In this document: positions 1 through 9,142 of the stretch, piece by piece
Layout: each line of letters starts with the position of its first letter
Position numbering within the stretch: the stretch's first letter is position 1
Origin: Agrobacterium larrymoorei
GTDB lineage: Bacteria > Pseudomonadota > Alphaproteobacteria > Rhizobiales > Rhizobiaceae
Reading direction: 5' to 3'
NCBI RefSeq assembly: GCF_013322225.1
Contig: NZ_JAAMFB010000032.1
Span: 1-34,998, forward strand
Length of the DNA: 34,998 bases
The notes under the pieces: generated by a model
Databases searched by the model: none
What the model saw: only the letters and a program-made list of their open reading frames with translations
Told to the model about the DNA's origin: nothing
Program-made: the position numbers and the translations under genes

Positions 1-90
1 ACTTCAACGCGCTGACGCCAATGATGGTGGCGGCATAATCGAGGCGGAAATCCACTTAGCGAAACGCCCGAAACTGTTCAAACAAACTGA

Positions 91-1864
91 GCCACCTCTA
101 TCGACGCGCTTGCACTAGCGGTTCGACCCGGACGTGGCCTGGAGCAAATCCTGTCTATCCTCGAGGTTCTAGGTAAACAGGCGCGTGCGTCCAGCAAGTC
201 TGATGATGACGGCGAAGAACTGGGCTCTCGGCGTGTCGGTGACCGGTCAGGGCGAGCAAAGGTCAAGGGTCTCCGTTCAGATGGTGACAGCGATGATCCT
301 TCCGGCACCCTGGATGGTATCGACATCGTTCAGCCCGAAAAGCTCGTGGAGACCTCCGATGAAGAGCCGAGCGTGGTTGCCGATCTGGGTCAGACTGCCG
401 TCGACCGCAATCTCGTAGGTCAGCTCCGTGTCGAAACACTATCTGGTTACGGCGAGGCGCGGGAATGGGCCCTCGACCTGAAGACAGACCTTTCGCTCTG
501 GCGCGAGGGCGAACTGGCCTGGAATGAGATGAGTACGAAAATCATCCTGTCCGGGCCGCCCGGTACCGGCAAGACAACCTATGCCCGCGCTCTATGCAAC
601 ACGTTGCAGGTGCCGCTGCTCGTAACGTCCGTAGCGTCATGGCTTGAGCCGGGTTACCTTGGCGATGTTCTCAAGCGCATGACCAGGGATTTCGAATTGG
701 CGCGCAAAAACGCACCAGTCATTTTGTTTATCGATGAGATCGACAACATCGGAAGTCGCTTTGGTGGAAACCGAGAGCAGCACGACGACTATTGGCGGTC
801 TCTAATCAATCGTCTGCTCGAACTTCTCGACGGAACCAGCAAGACCGACGGCGTCATCGTCGTGGCAGCGACGAACCTTCCCGAGAAGATTGATCCAGCC
901 CTTCTCAGGTCAGGCCGATTGGAAAAACACGTCGCGATCCCCATGCCGGATACGGAGGGTTTGATCGACATCCTGGCCTATCATCTTGGCGCTGACCTTA
1001 GGAACGTGTTGTCCACCGCGCCATTAATCGGAACGAATGGGGGGTTGCTGCGCGGGGACCTTATTGAAGGTGGTGGCAGCGCGGTTAACTCGATCATTTC
1101 TGGAGCAACCAAAGATGTCTGAAGCGATCCATACAATCGGGACTGAGCAGCGATCCCTCCTTCAGCGCCTTGCACTCTTGGCGACGGGCAGTACCGGAGC
1201 CGATATCGAGCGGCTTGTTCGTGGTGTCCGACGCAAAAGCAGACGGCAACGACGGCCATTGACCTTTATCGATATCGAGCAAGCTTTGCTCGCCGGTCAG
1301 CCACGACTATCTGATGATTTGCGGTGGCGCATCGCCATTCATGAGGTCGGTCATGCAATCGCCTTCTCGAACACAGGCATCGCCGAGGTCATGACCGTCA
1401 GCATCGGGATCGCTGGAATGGGGCAGGTCATCAGTCGCCAGCATCAACACCTTGAACAAACCGAAGATTGGTTGATGCGTAAGGTGGCCTGCATGCTTGC
1501 AGGACGAACGGCGGAGCTGCTGATCTTTGGCGACACAGTTGCTGGCGCGGGTGGCTATGACGATAGCGACCTCGCCATGGCAACCGACCACGCAGTAGCT
1601 GCCGAGACCCGGCTCGGGTTCTCGAATGAACAACCCCTTCTGTACCGGTCGGCGGCTGTCACCATCAACGAGCTAAGCCTCGACCGGCATCTGGCGGATC
1701 GCGTCAATGCCCGGCTGGTAGCCGCCGAAGCGATAGCCCGAGACCTGCTGGAAAGCCAACGCAAAGCTTTGATCACCATCGCCGAGCGGCTGAAGGGTGT
1801 AGGGGTGATGACCGGCGAGGAGTTCAGGAGGCTTCTGGGGACAAACAACCGACCCGAAAACTGA
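91..1864 (+). pseudogene. Broken AAA+ ATPase / M41-type zinc protease (FtsH-like)
   Basis: Two reading frames together spell one AAA ATPase-metalloprotease. Frame 1 (open 91-1122) carries a Walker A (GPPGTGKTT, about 550-576), a Walker B-like LFIDEID (about 724-744) and the AAA arginine-finger region (LLRSGRLEKH, about 901-930). Frame 2 (to 1864) carries the AAA C-terminal lid (TGADIERL), then a zinc-protease HEVGH motif (about 1340-1354) and an M41-like helical tail. The frame changes somewhere between about 1015 and 1120; a run of six G at 1037-1042 is a natural slip point. No ATG opens frame 1 before the ATPase, and the GTG at 346 would leave no normal N-terminus. A TGA at 88-90 blocks frame 1 further upstream, where frame 2 is open instead. 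I infer at least one inactivating frameshift, probably two. FtsH-like proteins unfold and degrade proteins, but this one lacks visible transmembrane segments. A sequencing error at the G run cannot be excluded. Confidence 0.7.
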
Positions 1865-2349
1865 CGATAATATTCGGACTGGCACCGAAACCACGATTCC
1901 TACCGGCGCCACTCCGATTCCCAATTCCCGAATCCCGACTCCGAAATCGCAGAGATCGATTCCCATTGAGGAAATTGCGATTCTAGCGCGTGCCGCGACA
2001 GCGTTTGGCGGGTTGGGTAACCCGCCGTTTCGATGCGTTATCCCGATCTGGCGGCAAGTGGTTTTACGTTCACGCACTTCGGCTCACGCCAGATGAAAGT
2101 ATGGATACCGTCTTCTACGTTTCAGGCAATTTGAAACACATCATCTCAATTTACCCTTCCGCGATTCATAACCCAGTTTCGTCGTTCCCAATGTCTCGAT
2201 CACCGATTCCGTTGCAAACCGGCTTTGCGCAGCGACGGTTGGCGGGTTGGCGATCCAGCCATACCATCCGGAATGCCAACGTCGGCGGCTAAGCTTGTTT
2301 CTTGCACAGCCGGTAGCGACGCTGAGCTCCAAACCAAGGAGACAATGCA
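1865..2349. other. Gene-poor spacer with hairpin and short direct repeats
   Basis: No convincing gene is visible. The first part (1880-1980) is rich in ATTCCC/CCGAAT-type words. A perfect 8-base stem GGCGGGTT/AACCCGCC with a 4-base loop lies at 2007-2026. The 12-mer TTGGCGGGTTGG occurs at 2005-2016 and again at 2239-2250. The stretch could be decayed coding DNA or an intergenic repeat. Confidence 0.45.
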
Positions 2350-2673
2350 ATGGCAAGGAAATCGAAGAAGCAGCGCAACGCGGATCAGGTAGTGCGACAG
2401 CAGAGAGTTAGAGACGAGGCCAAGGCCCGACGCCGACCGTCTCGGGATGATCTAGCCAGGATGCTTTTATGGCAAATGATCGTCGCAGCTCAACGCCGGA
2501 AAGATGCCCGGCTCGCTTTGAACAAGCTGTCCGAGGCTATCGTCTCAGACCTCGAACGCCAAGGCTTCGATGTCAAAGAAAGCGAGGACGTTTTCGAGGA
2601 CCTGGCCGATCGGTACTCCGATGGTCTGTTTCCGTTTCGGCCGAAATGGCATCTCGTTTCTCTGCGAGCTTAA
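2350..2673 (+). CDS. Small basic protein of unknown function
   Basis: This 107-residue protein is not recognised. It opens with a strongly basic stretch (about residues 2-29, rich in K, R and Q), followed by a predicted helical segment (about 32-70) and an acidic C-terminal part containing SEDVFEDLADRYSDG. The start is well supported: AAGGAGA lies at 2337-2343, seven bases before the ATG at 2350. No membrane segment or known motif is visible. It stands about 240 bases upstream of the SIR2-HerA pair on the same strand, but an AT-rich gap separates them, so co-transcription is not assured. The basic N-terminus would suit nucleic-acid binding; that is inference only. Confidence 0.6.
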   Translation: MARKSKKQRNADQVVRQQRVRDEAKARRRPSRDDLARMLLWQMIVAAQRRKDARLALNKLSEAIVSDLERQGFDVKESEDVFEDLADRYSDGLFPFRPKWHLVSLRA

Positions 2674-2916
2674 AGGAAGTATTGATAATTGAGCGTTGTT
2701 GGATTCATTTCGTGTACAACATAAAAATTAACACGTGGCTTTGCAAACGAAGTTCTTTAATTCCCAGCGTACTCTCCCCATTACTTCTTATCACGACGTT
2801 TGCAGGGGAATCGAAATGATGAATTAAAGTTTAACTAGCATCGTTCTGATGAAGTTTAAGTGTTGCAGGAGATTCAACCAACAGTTATCAACAGTCGGGG
2901 AAAGTTAGGGGGAAGC
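2674..2916 (+). promoter_or_regulatory. AT-rich leader upstream of the SIR2-HerA operon
   Basis: This 243-base gap is visibly more AT-rich than its surroundings and precedes the SIR2 gene, so it probably holds its promoter. Two related words, GATGAATTAAAGTTTAA (about 2818-2834) and GATGAAGTTTAAG (about 2849-2861), form an imperfect direct repeat that could be an operator. I cannot assign -35 and -10 boxes with confidence. A purine-rich AGGGGGAA at 2907-2914 is the ribosome binding site for the ATG at 2917. Confidence 0.4.
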
Positions 2917-4113
2917 ATGAGTACCGATGTTGAAGCGGCGCGTCAGTTAGATCGCCATATCCGTGCGCCACGACAGATTTGGCTTACCGGTGCTGGTATC
3001 AGCTACGATGCTGGGTTACCGTTGATGTATCCGCTCACTGACCGTGTTTTTCATCTCCTCGAAAAAAACGCAGAGAGTGCAGAGGCCTTCAAACTGGTCA
3101 AAGCGGTGAGAGCCGATCTTCCTGACGACTTCCACATTGAACATGTTCTCAGTCACTTCGGTGATTTGGTAGCGCTTGCCGAGCGTGCAAAAGGTGCATC
3201 GGCCTTCGTGGATGGCGAGCGGGTGCCAAAAGCAAAACTGCAGGCGGCGCACCATACGATTCTACGGCACATCCGAGACGTGTTGCGTTGGGGCTACATT
3301 CCTGCTTCTGGGACATCCGCCGAACAGGAAGGCAAACCTGGAAATCCGATGGTTCGGATCGAGCATCACCGCCGTTTCATTCGAGCACTATACAAAATCA
3401 ATCGCGCCGGCCTTGATGAGCGCCGAGAGGCGATCCAGTTCGTCACAACGAATTACGACACTCTTCTCGAGGATGCTCTGGCGCTCGAGCTCGTTCCCTA
3501 CATTGATGGGTTTTCGGGCGGTGCTATAGCCGGGTGGGACGAGCAGTCTCTTAGCCTCGCGGCCAGCGCTAAAGCTGTGATAACCAAGCTTCACGGATCA
3601 ATTGACTGGTACAGGAGTGGTCAGGAGAACGGGCGCGTTTTCAGAGTTCGCCATGACGACGCCTATCCCGATCGCTCTGACAACAATGGCAACGTAGTCA
3701 TTTATCCGCAGTCGACGAAATACATGGCATCGCGTGAAGACCCATTTGGCTTTCTGTTTCAACGTTTTCGCGGTCTTCTGTCTGCAGAAAGGCAGCAAGT
3801 CCTCTTCGTGTGCGGATATTCGTTTGGTGACGATCACATTGATGCAATCATCGAACATCAGTTGCTCCACGTTGACAGCAAGACGACCCTTGTAGCGCTC
3901 TCCAAAAGCCGCTCCGCCAAGCTGAAGGCTTGGGGAGAAAGCAGTGCGGGTGAAAGGGTATTCGTTCTCGCGGAAGACGGCCTCTTTCGGGGGAGTGCCG
4001 GACCATTCTTCCCACCCACGTCCGGTATCGTCCGCGATTGGTGGAGCTTTGGAGGAACCACGTCATTACTTGAGAACGGCTTGCCGACCGATATTGCTGA
4101 GGCGATCGAATGA
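2917..4113 (+). CDS. SIR2-like NAD-hydrolysing effector of a SIR2-HerA defence pair
   Basis: This 398-residue protein has a SIR2-type Rossmann core. The NAD-binding GAGISYDAGLP is at 25-35, the TTNYD motif with the likely catalytic Asn is at residue 179, KLHGS with the likely catalytic His is at 226, and GYSFGDDH is at 300-307. Defence SIR2 proteins of this type deplete NAD+ during phage infection rather than deacetylate. ATG 2917 is preferred over the upstream in-frame TTG at 2860 because a good AGGGGGAA site precedes it and the family core begins soon after. The stop overlaps the start of the HerA gene by ATGA (4110-4113), indicating translational coupling. SIR2-HerA is a known two-gene anti-phage system (also called Nezha) in which HerA hexamers scaffold SIR2. 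The key residues look intact. Confidence 0.88.
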   Translation: MSTDVEAARQLDRHIRAPRQIWLTGAGISYDAGLPLMYPLTDRVFHLLEKNAESAEAFKLVKAVRADLPDDFHIEHVLSHFGDLVALAERAKGASAFVDGERVPKAKLQAAHHTILRHIRDVLRWGYIPASGTSAEQEGKPGNPMVRIEHHRRFIRALYKINRAGLDERREAIQFVTTNYDTLLEDALALELVPYIDGFSGGAIAGWDEQSLSLAASAKAVITKLHGSIDWYRSGQENGRVFRVRHDDAYPDRSDNNGNVVIYPQSTKYMASREDPFGFLFQRFRGLLSAERQQVLFVCGYSFGDDHIDAIIEHQLLHVDSKTTLVALSKSRSAKLKAWGESSAGERVFVLAEDGLFRGSAGPFFPPTSGIVRDWWSFGGTTSLLENGLPTDIAEAIE

Positions 4114-5951
4114 GCGACTTTGATCTTGATCCCAATCTTCAGATTGGCACCGTTTTTGAAACCTCTGGTACGACGTTGAAGATATCCCTTCGGCGTAGCT
4201 TAACTGAGCTCGTTCAAACCCACGGCGGAACGGTATACTCCGTCGGTCAGATTGGCAGCCTGATCAAGCTGCATATGGGACGAACCGTCCTCTTCGCCAT
4301 GGTGCGGCTCCTTCGGTTGCAGACCGAGGAGGAGGCTGCAGCGCAAGGGGCGGCCGAAGCTATGGATCGTCGAGTACTTGAGGCCGATCTTTTTGGAGAG
4401 GCGCGTTGGCAAAGGGCGGATGAGATTCTGTCATTTGATAGGGGTGTACGCAATTCGCCACTCCCGTTGCAAGCGGCATACCTTGTTACCTCTTCTGAGA
4501 CACGCCGCCTGTATACCGCAATTGAAAAGCACGGCGGCGAGGGTCCTGATCGTTTCATCAGCTTCGGTGGTTACGTCGGAGCTGAAGGCGTCGCGTGTCA
4601 CGCCGACATGGATAAACTCTTCGGGCAACATCTAGCGGTTCTGGGTTCTACCGGCTCAGGCAAATCCACAGCAGTCGCTGCGATACTTCATGCGGTCCTC
4701 GACCACAAAGCTGCCGAAGGCGGACAAGCCTGTGCTCCTAGAGTGATCATTATCGATCCTCACGGAGAATATGGTGCGGCGTTCGGTGATAAAGCCATTG
4801 TCTATCGTGCATACGACGATGCCGATGAGGGGGCTGCAGGCACTCGTCAAATCAAGCTACCCTACTGGCTTATGTCCAGCGATGAATTCCGGCGCATGGT
4901 TGTCGGAAAGGGAGAATTTGAAGCAACCTCGCAAGCAAACGTGGTCTACAAAGCGTTGTCGCATGCGCGCATGCATATGCTTGACCTCGTTACTGCCGCC
5001 AGTGATACCAATCGCAAAGCAGATGCTATGGGCCACCCTGATGTGCCCAGGCCCGCAGAAGATGTGGACCCCGCCAGGATCGCTGAATTCGATAGAGACT
5101 GGCCAGTCCCCTTTGATCTGGAAGAGTTCAAACGACATATCGAAATCTGCCAGAATAATCGCAGACAAAATAACTCTTGGCAGCCCGTAACCGATAGCGA
5201 GTATCAACAGAAATTTGCGTCAATACTCGATAAGCTATCCGTCTTGCGCTTGGACGCCAGGATTGACTTCTTGATGCGCAACTATGTTGCTGGCGACCCA
5301 AGCCTCGCGGATGTCCTTGCACAGTTCGTTGGGGCCGACGCCGAAAAACCCGACGCTCCTATTCGCATCATAGATATCTCTGGCCTTCCGACCGAGGTGG
5401 CTGGGCCGTTGACGGCTGCTATAGCTAGGCTACTATTCTCCTACAAGCTTGCGCAGACACGAGAAGAACGGGAGAAGGACCCTATTCTAATCGTGTGCGA
5501 AGAAGCTCACCGATATGTCCCCGACCGCGGCGAGGCCCAATATGCCGCCGCGCAAGAGGCAATACGCAGGATCGCTCGTGAGGGCCGGAAATACGGCATG
5601 GGCTTGATGCTCGTGTCCCAGCGCCCATCTGATGTTGAGAGCACGGTCCTTTCGCAGTGCAATTCGTGGGTAGTCTTACGTCTGACTAATGGCGGGGACC
5701 AAGAGCATGTGAGCCGCTTTCTGCCTGACACAATGGCCGGTCTCATCAAGCTACTTCCGTCGTTACCGCGACGCGAGGCACTATTCGTGGGAGAGGCCGC
5801 AGCCCTTCCAGCGAGGATCAAATTGACCCACTTGCCAAAAGAAAAGCGGCCAAACTCCAACGACATTTCTTTTGCTGCAGGTTGGGCAGAAGGATTTCCA
5901 AACGCCGAAGCGTTGGGTGTCATCGCTACTCGGATGTCGTCTCGATCGTGA
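4110..5951 (+). CDS. herA: HerA-like hexameric ATPase of a SIR2-HerA defence pair
   Basis: This 613-residue protein has the HerA/FtsK-superfamily layout. An N-terminal HAS-barrel-like beta domain (about 1-70) precedes the ATPase core. The Walker A is GSTGSGKST at 179-187 (Lys185). The Walker B ends in the acidic pair Glu464-Glu465 (ILIVCEEAH). A conserved REGRKYGMGLMLVSQRP segment follows at about 493-509, and an arginine-rich C-terminal part contains LPSLPRREALFVGEA. HerA proteins are DNA-translocating ATPases; in this defence setting HerA assembles with SIR2 and the complex acts as NADase and nuclease. Its ATG overlaps the SIR2 stop. A strong hairpin lies four bases after its stop, so the operon has two genes. 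Confidence 0.88.
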   Translation: MSDFDLDPNLQIGTVFETSGTTLKISLRRSLTELVQTHGGTVYSVGQIGSLIKLHMGRTVLFAMVRLLRLQTEEEAAAQGAAEAMDRRVLEADLFGEARWQRADEILSFDRGVRNSPLPLQAAYLVTSSETRRLYTAIEKHGGEGPDRFISFGGYVGAEGVACHADMDKLFGQHLAVLGSTGSGKSTAVAAILHAVLDHKAAEGGQACAPRVIIIDPHGEYGAAFGDKAIVYRAYDDADEGAAGTRQIKLPYWLMSSDEFRRMVVGKGEFEATSQANVVYKALSHARMHMLDLVTAASDTNRKADAMGHPDVPRPAEDVDPARIAEFDRDWPVPFDLEEFKRHIEICQNNRRQNNSWQPVTDSEYQQKFASILDKLSVLRLDARIDFLMRNYVAGDPSLADVLAQFVGADAEKPDAPIRIIDISGLPTEVAGPLTAAIARLLFSYKLAQTREEREKDPILIVCEEAHRYVPDRGEAQYAAAQEAIRRIAREGRKYGMGLMLVSQRPSDVESTVLSQCNSWVVLRLTNGGDQEHVSRFLPDTMAGLIKLLPSLPRREALFVGEAAALPARIKLTHLPKEKRPNSNDISFAAGWAEGFPNAEALGVIATRMSSRS

Positions 5952-5955
5952 ACGT

Positions 5956-5978
5956 GAAGCGGAAATTATTTCCGCTTC
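5956..5978 (+). terminator. Hairpin terminator between the SIR2-HerA and Mod-Res operons
   Basis: A perfect 10-base inverted repeat, GAAGCGGAAA at 5956-5965 and TTTCCGCTTC at 5969-5978, encloses a 3-base loop. It begins four bases after the herA stop in a 150-base convergent gap, and could act for either strand. The A/T-rich inner arm is unusual, and no long T run follows on the + strand. Confidence 0.65.
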
Positions 5979-6101
5979 AGAGTGCTCGTGCCACACCTGC
6001 GTCTTGAGCGCGCGCCTGAATAGACGTCACCGCTCCATGCCGCTCCCGGAACACTCAGAGTACCGGGAACCGCAGGTCTTCGTCGCGATGAAACCACGCC
6101 C

Positions 6102-9100
6102 CTAAACGTGGTCGAACACATCCTCAAGCTTCGTCGCCTTGACGTATTTGGCCGGATTGTTATCTCTCACCAACGCGCGGAAATGCGCCTCACCACAGGA
6201 TATCTTCGCCGCCTCTTGATCACGAAGATCGTCGGTGAACAAACTTGCCTTCGTTTCAACAACGAAATACAGCCGCTCCCGTCCATCGACCTCAAGCAAC
6301 ACGGCCCAGTCCGGGTTGTAGGTGCCAAGCGGTGTCGGAATCTTGAACCAGCCCGGAAGCTTCGCATAGACCTTCACGGCATCGTTCTTTTCCATCTGCT
6401 CGGCGAAAGTTCGCTCCACGCCCGCAGAGTCGTGAATGACATGCTCGTAAACCGATTTCTGGGTGTTGGTCAGCATGTTCTTCAGATAACCGGTCAGCTC
6501 TTCTCGCTCGAACAGTTCCTGAGCGTAGAATTCCTGGTCACCGATCCGCTGGTACTTGATGCCGTCCACCAAGGCCAAGCGCTTCGTGCGATTAATGATA
6601 TCAGCCGCCAGTTCGATGAAGGCCTGCGGGTTTCTCTTGAAGTCCGAAAGCCGGCCGCTTTCGATCAGGATCGTCACGAGGCTGCGCCGCGTGAGCTGTG
6701 TCCGGTCCTGGAGATCGGTCAACAGGTCGGGCAGTACGATGTCGCCTTCGTCGATGGCAATAGGTCCAGAACTCGACGTCTCCTTGGCAAGCACGCCGCC
6801 CTGACCGATCGCGAGATCGGCCTTCCGTACGGTCACACGCGCCTTTGCGATCGGTGGCCCATTGGCTATATTGCGCGCGCAATCAGCAATGAGTTTCTCA
6901 TTGTCGAATTCCACCCGGTAGGTCGTCGTATGCTTGATCCGATCCCACAGTGCACGGAACTCCTCGCTGTGAAAAACCTCCTTACGAATGGCCACCGGCT
7001 TGCGCTCGTCGGCATTCTTGACTTCCAGGCGGCCAGCCACCTTACGCAAGATACCTGTGACGGCAGGGAGATATGGCTCCAGGCCGGCCGGCAGCGCAAG
7101 GGTCCCAGTCTTGATGGCGGTTTTCAGGCTATCCTGCACTTTGCCGCTTCGGTCGATAAAGTCCAAAGCACGTAGGTGGCGATAGATGTCCGAGGAGCGT
7201 TCATATCCTAACACCTCCGGCACACCAGCGTCGTAGGCTGCGCCTTCCTCTTCCATCCCCGGTCCCTGTGAAGGCTTATCGGCGACAACAGGGATATTCG
7301 CGAACAGATGCTCCTCGACGATCCCGAAGCGGATACCTGTATCTGCCTCGATCTCCTTCTGAAGATTTTCGGCAAAGGCCTCGTAACTTTCGGTGGCAAT
7401 CACCGTCAGGGTGTTCACCTCAAAGCCCCGCAGCCGCTCGCCTTGCTGGTTGACGCAGAGCCGGAGACCGCGCCCGATCGTCTGCCGGCGCTCCCGCTCA
7501 GTGCCCATTTCGCGCAGCGCACAAATCTGGAAGACATTGGGGTTATCCCAGCCTTCTTTGAGAGCCGAGTGCGAAAAGATGAACTTGAGCTTGGTGTCGA
7601 AGCTGAGCAGCTTCTCCTTTTCCTTCATAATCAGGTTATAGGCACGCTCCGCGCTGTCCCGGTTGGCCTGGTTGTTTTCAGCCGTATCGGTCCAGCGCTT
7701 GTTTCTATCGATGGAGAAGTAGCCGTCATGCACCTCCTGGGCGTCAGAGGTGACGTCCACCTCCTTGAACAGGCTCACGAACTCGGGGAGTTTGGCCGCG
7801 CGGCGGTACTCTTCCTCGAAGATCGCCGCATATTTGCCCTTAACCGCATTTCCGTTGTCATCGTAGGAGCGGTAGTGCTCGACGGAATCGATGAAGAACA
7901 GGCTGAGGACCTTGATCCCAAGAGGCGCGAGCCGCTTTTCCTTCTCCAGATGCTCCTGAATGGTGCGGCGGATCATCAATCGCTTGATCGCATCGGCATC
8001 CACATCACCGATTGCTTGGCCTGGCTCCAGGAAAGTCTCTGAACCCGCCGTTTTGACCTCGAGAAAGGACGCGGCGCCCGAAATGCGGATTTCGCCGATA
8101 CGGCAATCCTTGTAGATCGCGCGGCCGGTTACCTCTTCTATGTCGTCACCGTCGTGAACGGTGATTTCTTCGCGTTGAACGCGACCGCTCCGCTGAACGT
8201 CAACTTCAACCCGCGCAGAAATTGTTCCCCTCACATTGCGGGCGGACAAGAACCGCAGATACGCTCTGTTATGACCACCCTCGACTTCAAGCGAAGCGAC
8301 CTCGATCTGCTTCACCAGCTTACGGTCATAGGCATCGACGGCGTCAAGCCGATAAACCATGTGATGCTTGTTCACGTGGGTTGCAGAATAGCGCAAGGTG
8401 CAGAGCGGGTTCATGGCGTCGAGCGCCTGCTTGCCGCGGCCTTGAAGGCCACCGTCAACGCTCTGGGGTTCATCGACGATGATGATCGGGCGCGTAGCGC
8501 GGATCAGGTCGATCGGTGCTTCACCGCCGGTCTTCTCGCTGTCCTTGTAAAGGTTGTTTACCTCCTGCTTGTTGATGGCACCGACCGTGACCACCATTAT
8601 TTGAATGGTCGGACTGGTCGCGAAATTGCGCACCTGGCCAAGCTTGGACGAGTCGTAGAGGAAATAGTCGTAAGGCTGCCCCGAATAGAGCGCCTTGAAA
8701 TGGTCCTCGGTGATCTGGAGGGTCTTGTTGACGCCTTCCTTAATGGCGACCGACGGCACGACGATCACGAACTTAGTAAAGCCGAACTGCTTGTTCAATT
8801 CGAAGATCGTCCGGAGATAGACGTAAGTCTTACCCGTTCCGGTCTCCATTTCCACGGTGAAATCGCCAGATGTCAACGACCCAGACGGAGCCAGCCCGTT
8901 GCGGAGCTGGATGTCCTTGAGGTTGGACATGATTTCGTCGTCGAGCAGCGTCAGCCGGTTACCGATGCCAAGCGCATTCTCGACAAAGCCTAGTTCCCCC
9001 TGCACGCCGCCAGCCGAGCGGCGTGTCACGGTAAATTCGGTGCGGTTTATCTCCTGCCCACGAAACAGCTGGCACACCGCCTCGACCGCCGCCTTCTGGT

Positions 9101-9131
9101 AGTCGAGGTCGGATTCAAAATGAAGCTTCAT
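6102..9131 (-). CDS. res: Type III restriction enzyme Res-like helicase-endonuclease
   Basis: This 1009-residue protein matches the type III Res architecture. An SF2 helicase has motif I ETGTGKT (Lys101), motif II DEPQ (220-223) and motif III SAT (249-251). The second RecA fold contains EGWDNPNVFQICALREM and ends in RRQTIGRGLRL. A C-terminal PD-(D/E)xK nuclease has Asp941 (PDW) and Glu959-Thr-Lys961. Type III Res proteins translocate or slide along DNA with Mod and cut away from the recognition site. The start is clear: an AGGGAGGG site precedes the ATG at 9131. It lies 11 bases after the mod stop and is the last gene of the five-gene operon. Motif II reads DEPQ rather than the more familiar DEAD/DEAH, which is normal for Res. 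All catalytic positions look intact. Confidence 0.87.
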   Translation of the reverse strand: MKLHFESDLDYQKAAVEAVCQLFRGQEINRTEFTVTRRSAGGVQGELGFVENALGIGNRLTLLDDEIMSNLKDIQLRNGLAPSGSLTSGDFTVEMETGTGKTYVYLRTIFELNKQFGFTKFVIVVPSVAIKEGVNKTLQITEDHFKALYSGQPYDYFLYDSSKLGQVRNFATSPTIQIMVVTVGAINKQEVNNLYKDSEKTGGEAPIDLIRATRPIIIVDEPQSVDGGLQGRGKQALDAMNPLCTLRYSATHVNKHHMVYRLDAVDAYDRKLVKQIEVASLEVEGGHNRAYLRFLSARNVRGTISARVEVDVQRSGRVQREEITVHDGDDIEEVTGRAIYKDCRIGEIRISGAASFLEVKTAGSETFLEPGQAIGDVDADAIKRLMIRRTIQEHLEKEKRLAPLGIKVLSLFFIDSVEHYRSYDDNGNAVKGKYAAIFEEEYRRAAKLPEFVSLFKEVDVTSDAQEVHDGYFSIDRNKRWTDTAENNQANRDSAERAYNLIMKEKEKLLSFDTKLKFIFSHSALKEGWDNPNVFQICALREMGTERERRQTIGRGLRLCVNQQGERLRGFEVNTLTVIATESYEAFAENLQKEIEADTGIRFGIVEEHLFANIPVVADKPSQGPGMEEEGAAYDAGVPEVLGYERSSDIYRHLRALDFIDRSGKVQDSLKTAIKTGTLALPAGLEPYLPAVTGILRKVAGRLEVKNADERKPVAIRKEVFHSEEFRALWDRIKHTTTYRVEFDNEKLIADCARNIANGPPIAKARVTVRKADLAIGQGGVLAKETSSSGPIAIDEGDIVLPDLLTDLQDRTQLTRRSLVTILIESGRLSDFKRNPQAFIELAADIINRTKRLALVDGIKYQRIGDQEFYAQELFEREELTGYLKNMLTNTQKSVYEHVIHDSAGVERTFAEQMEKNDAVKVYAKLPGWFKIPTPLGTYNPDWAVLLEVDGRERLYFVVETKASLFTDDLRDQEAAKISCGEAHFRALVRDNNPAKYVKATKLEDVFDHV

Positions 9132-9142
9132 ACCGCCCTCCC

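Noticed and set aside
1990..2292. A 100-codon open frame in the spacer after the AAA/M41 pseudogene
   Set aside because: It lacks a ribosome binding site, crosses the hairpin and both copies of the 12-base repeat, and has no protein-like pattern.
6108..7175. A 355-codon open frame on the + strand
   Set aside because: It is antisense to the well-supported res gene and has no motif; GC-rich codon bias leaves such mirror frames open. The same applies to 7308-8042 and 8154-8993.
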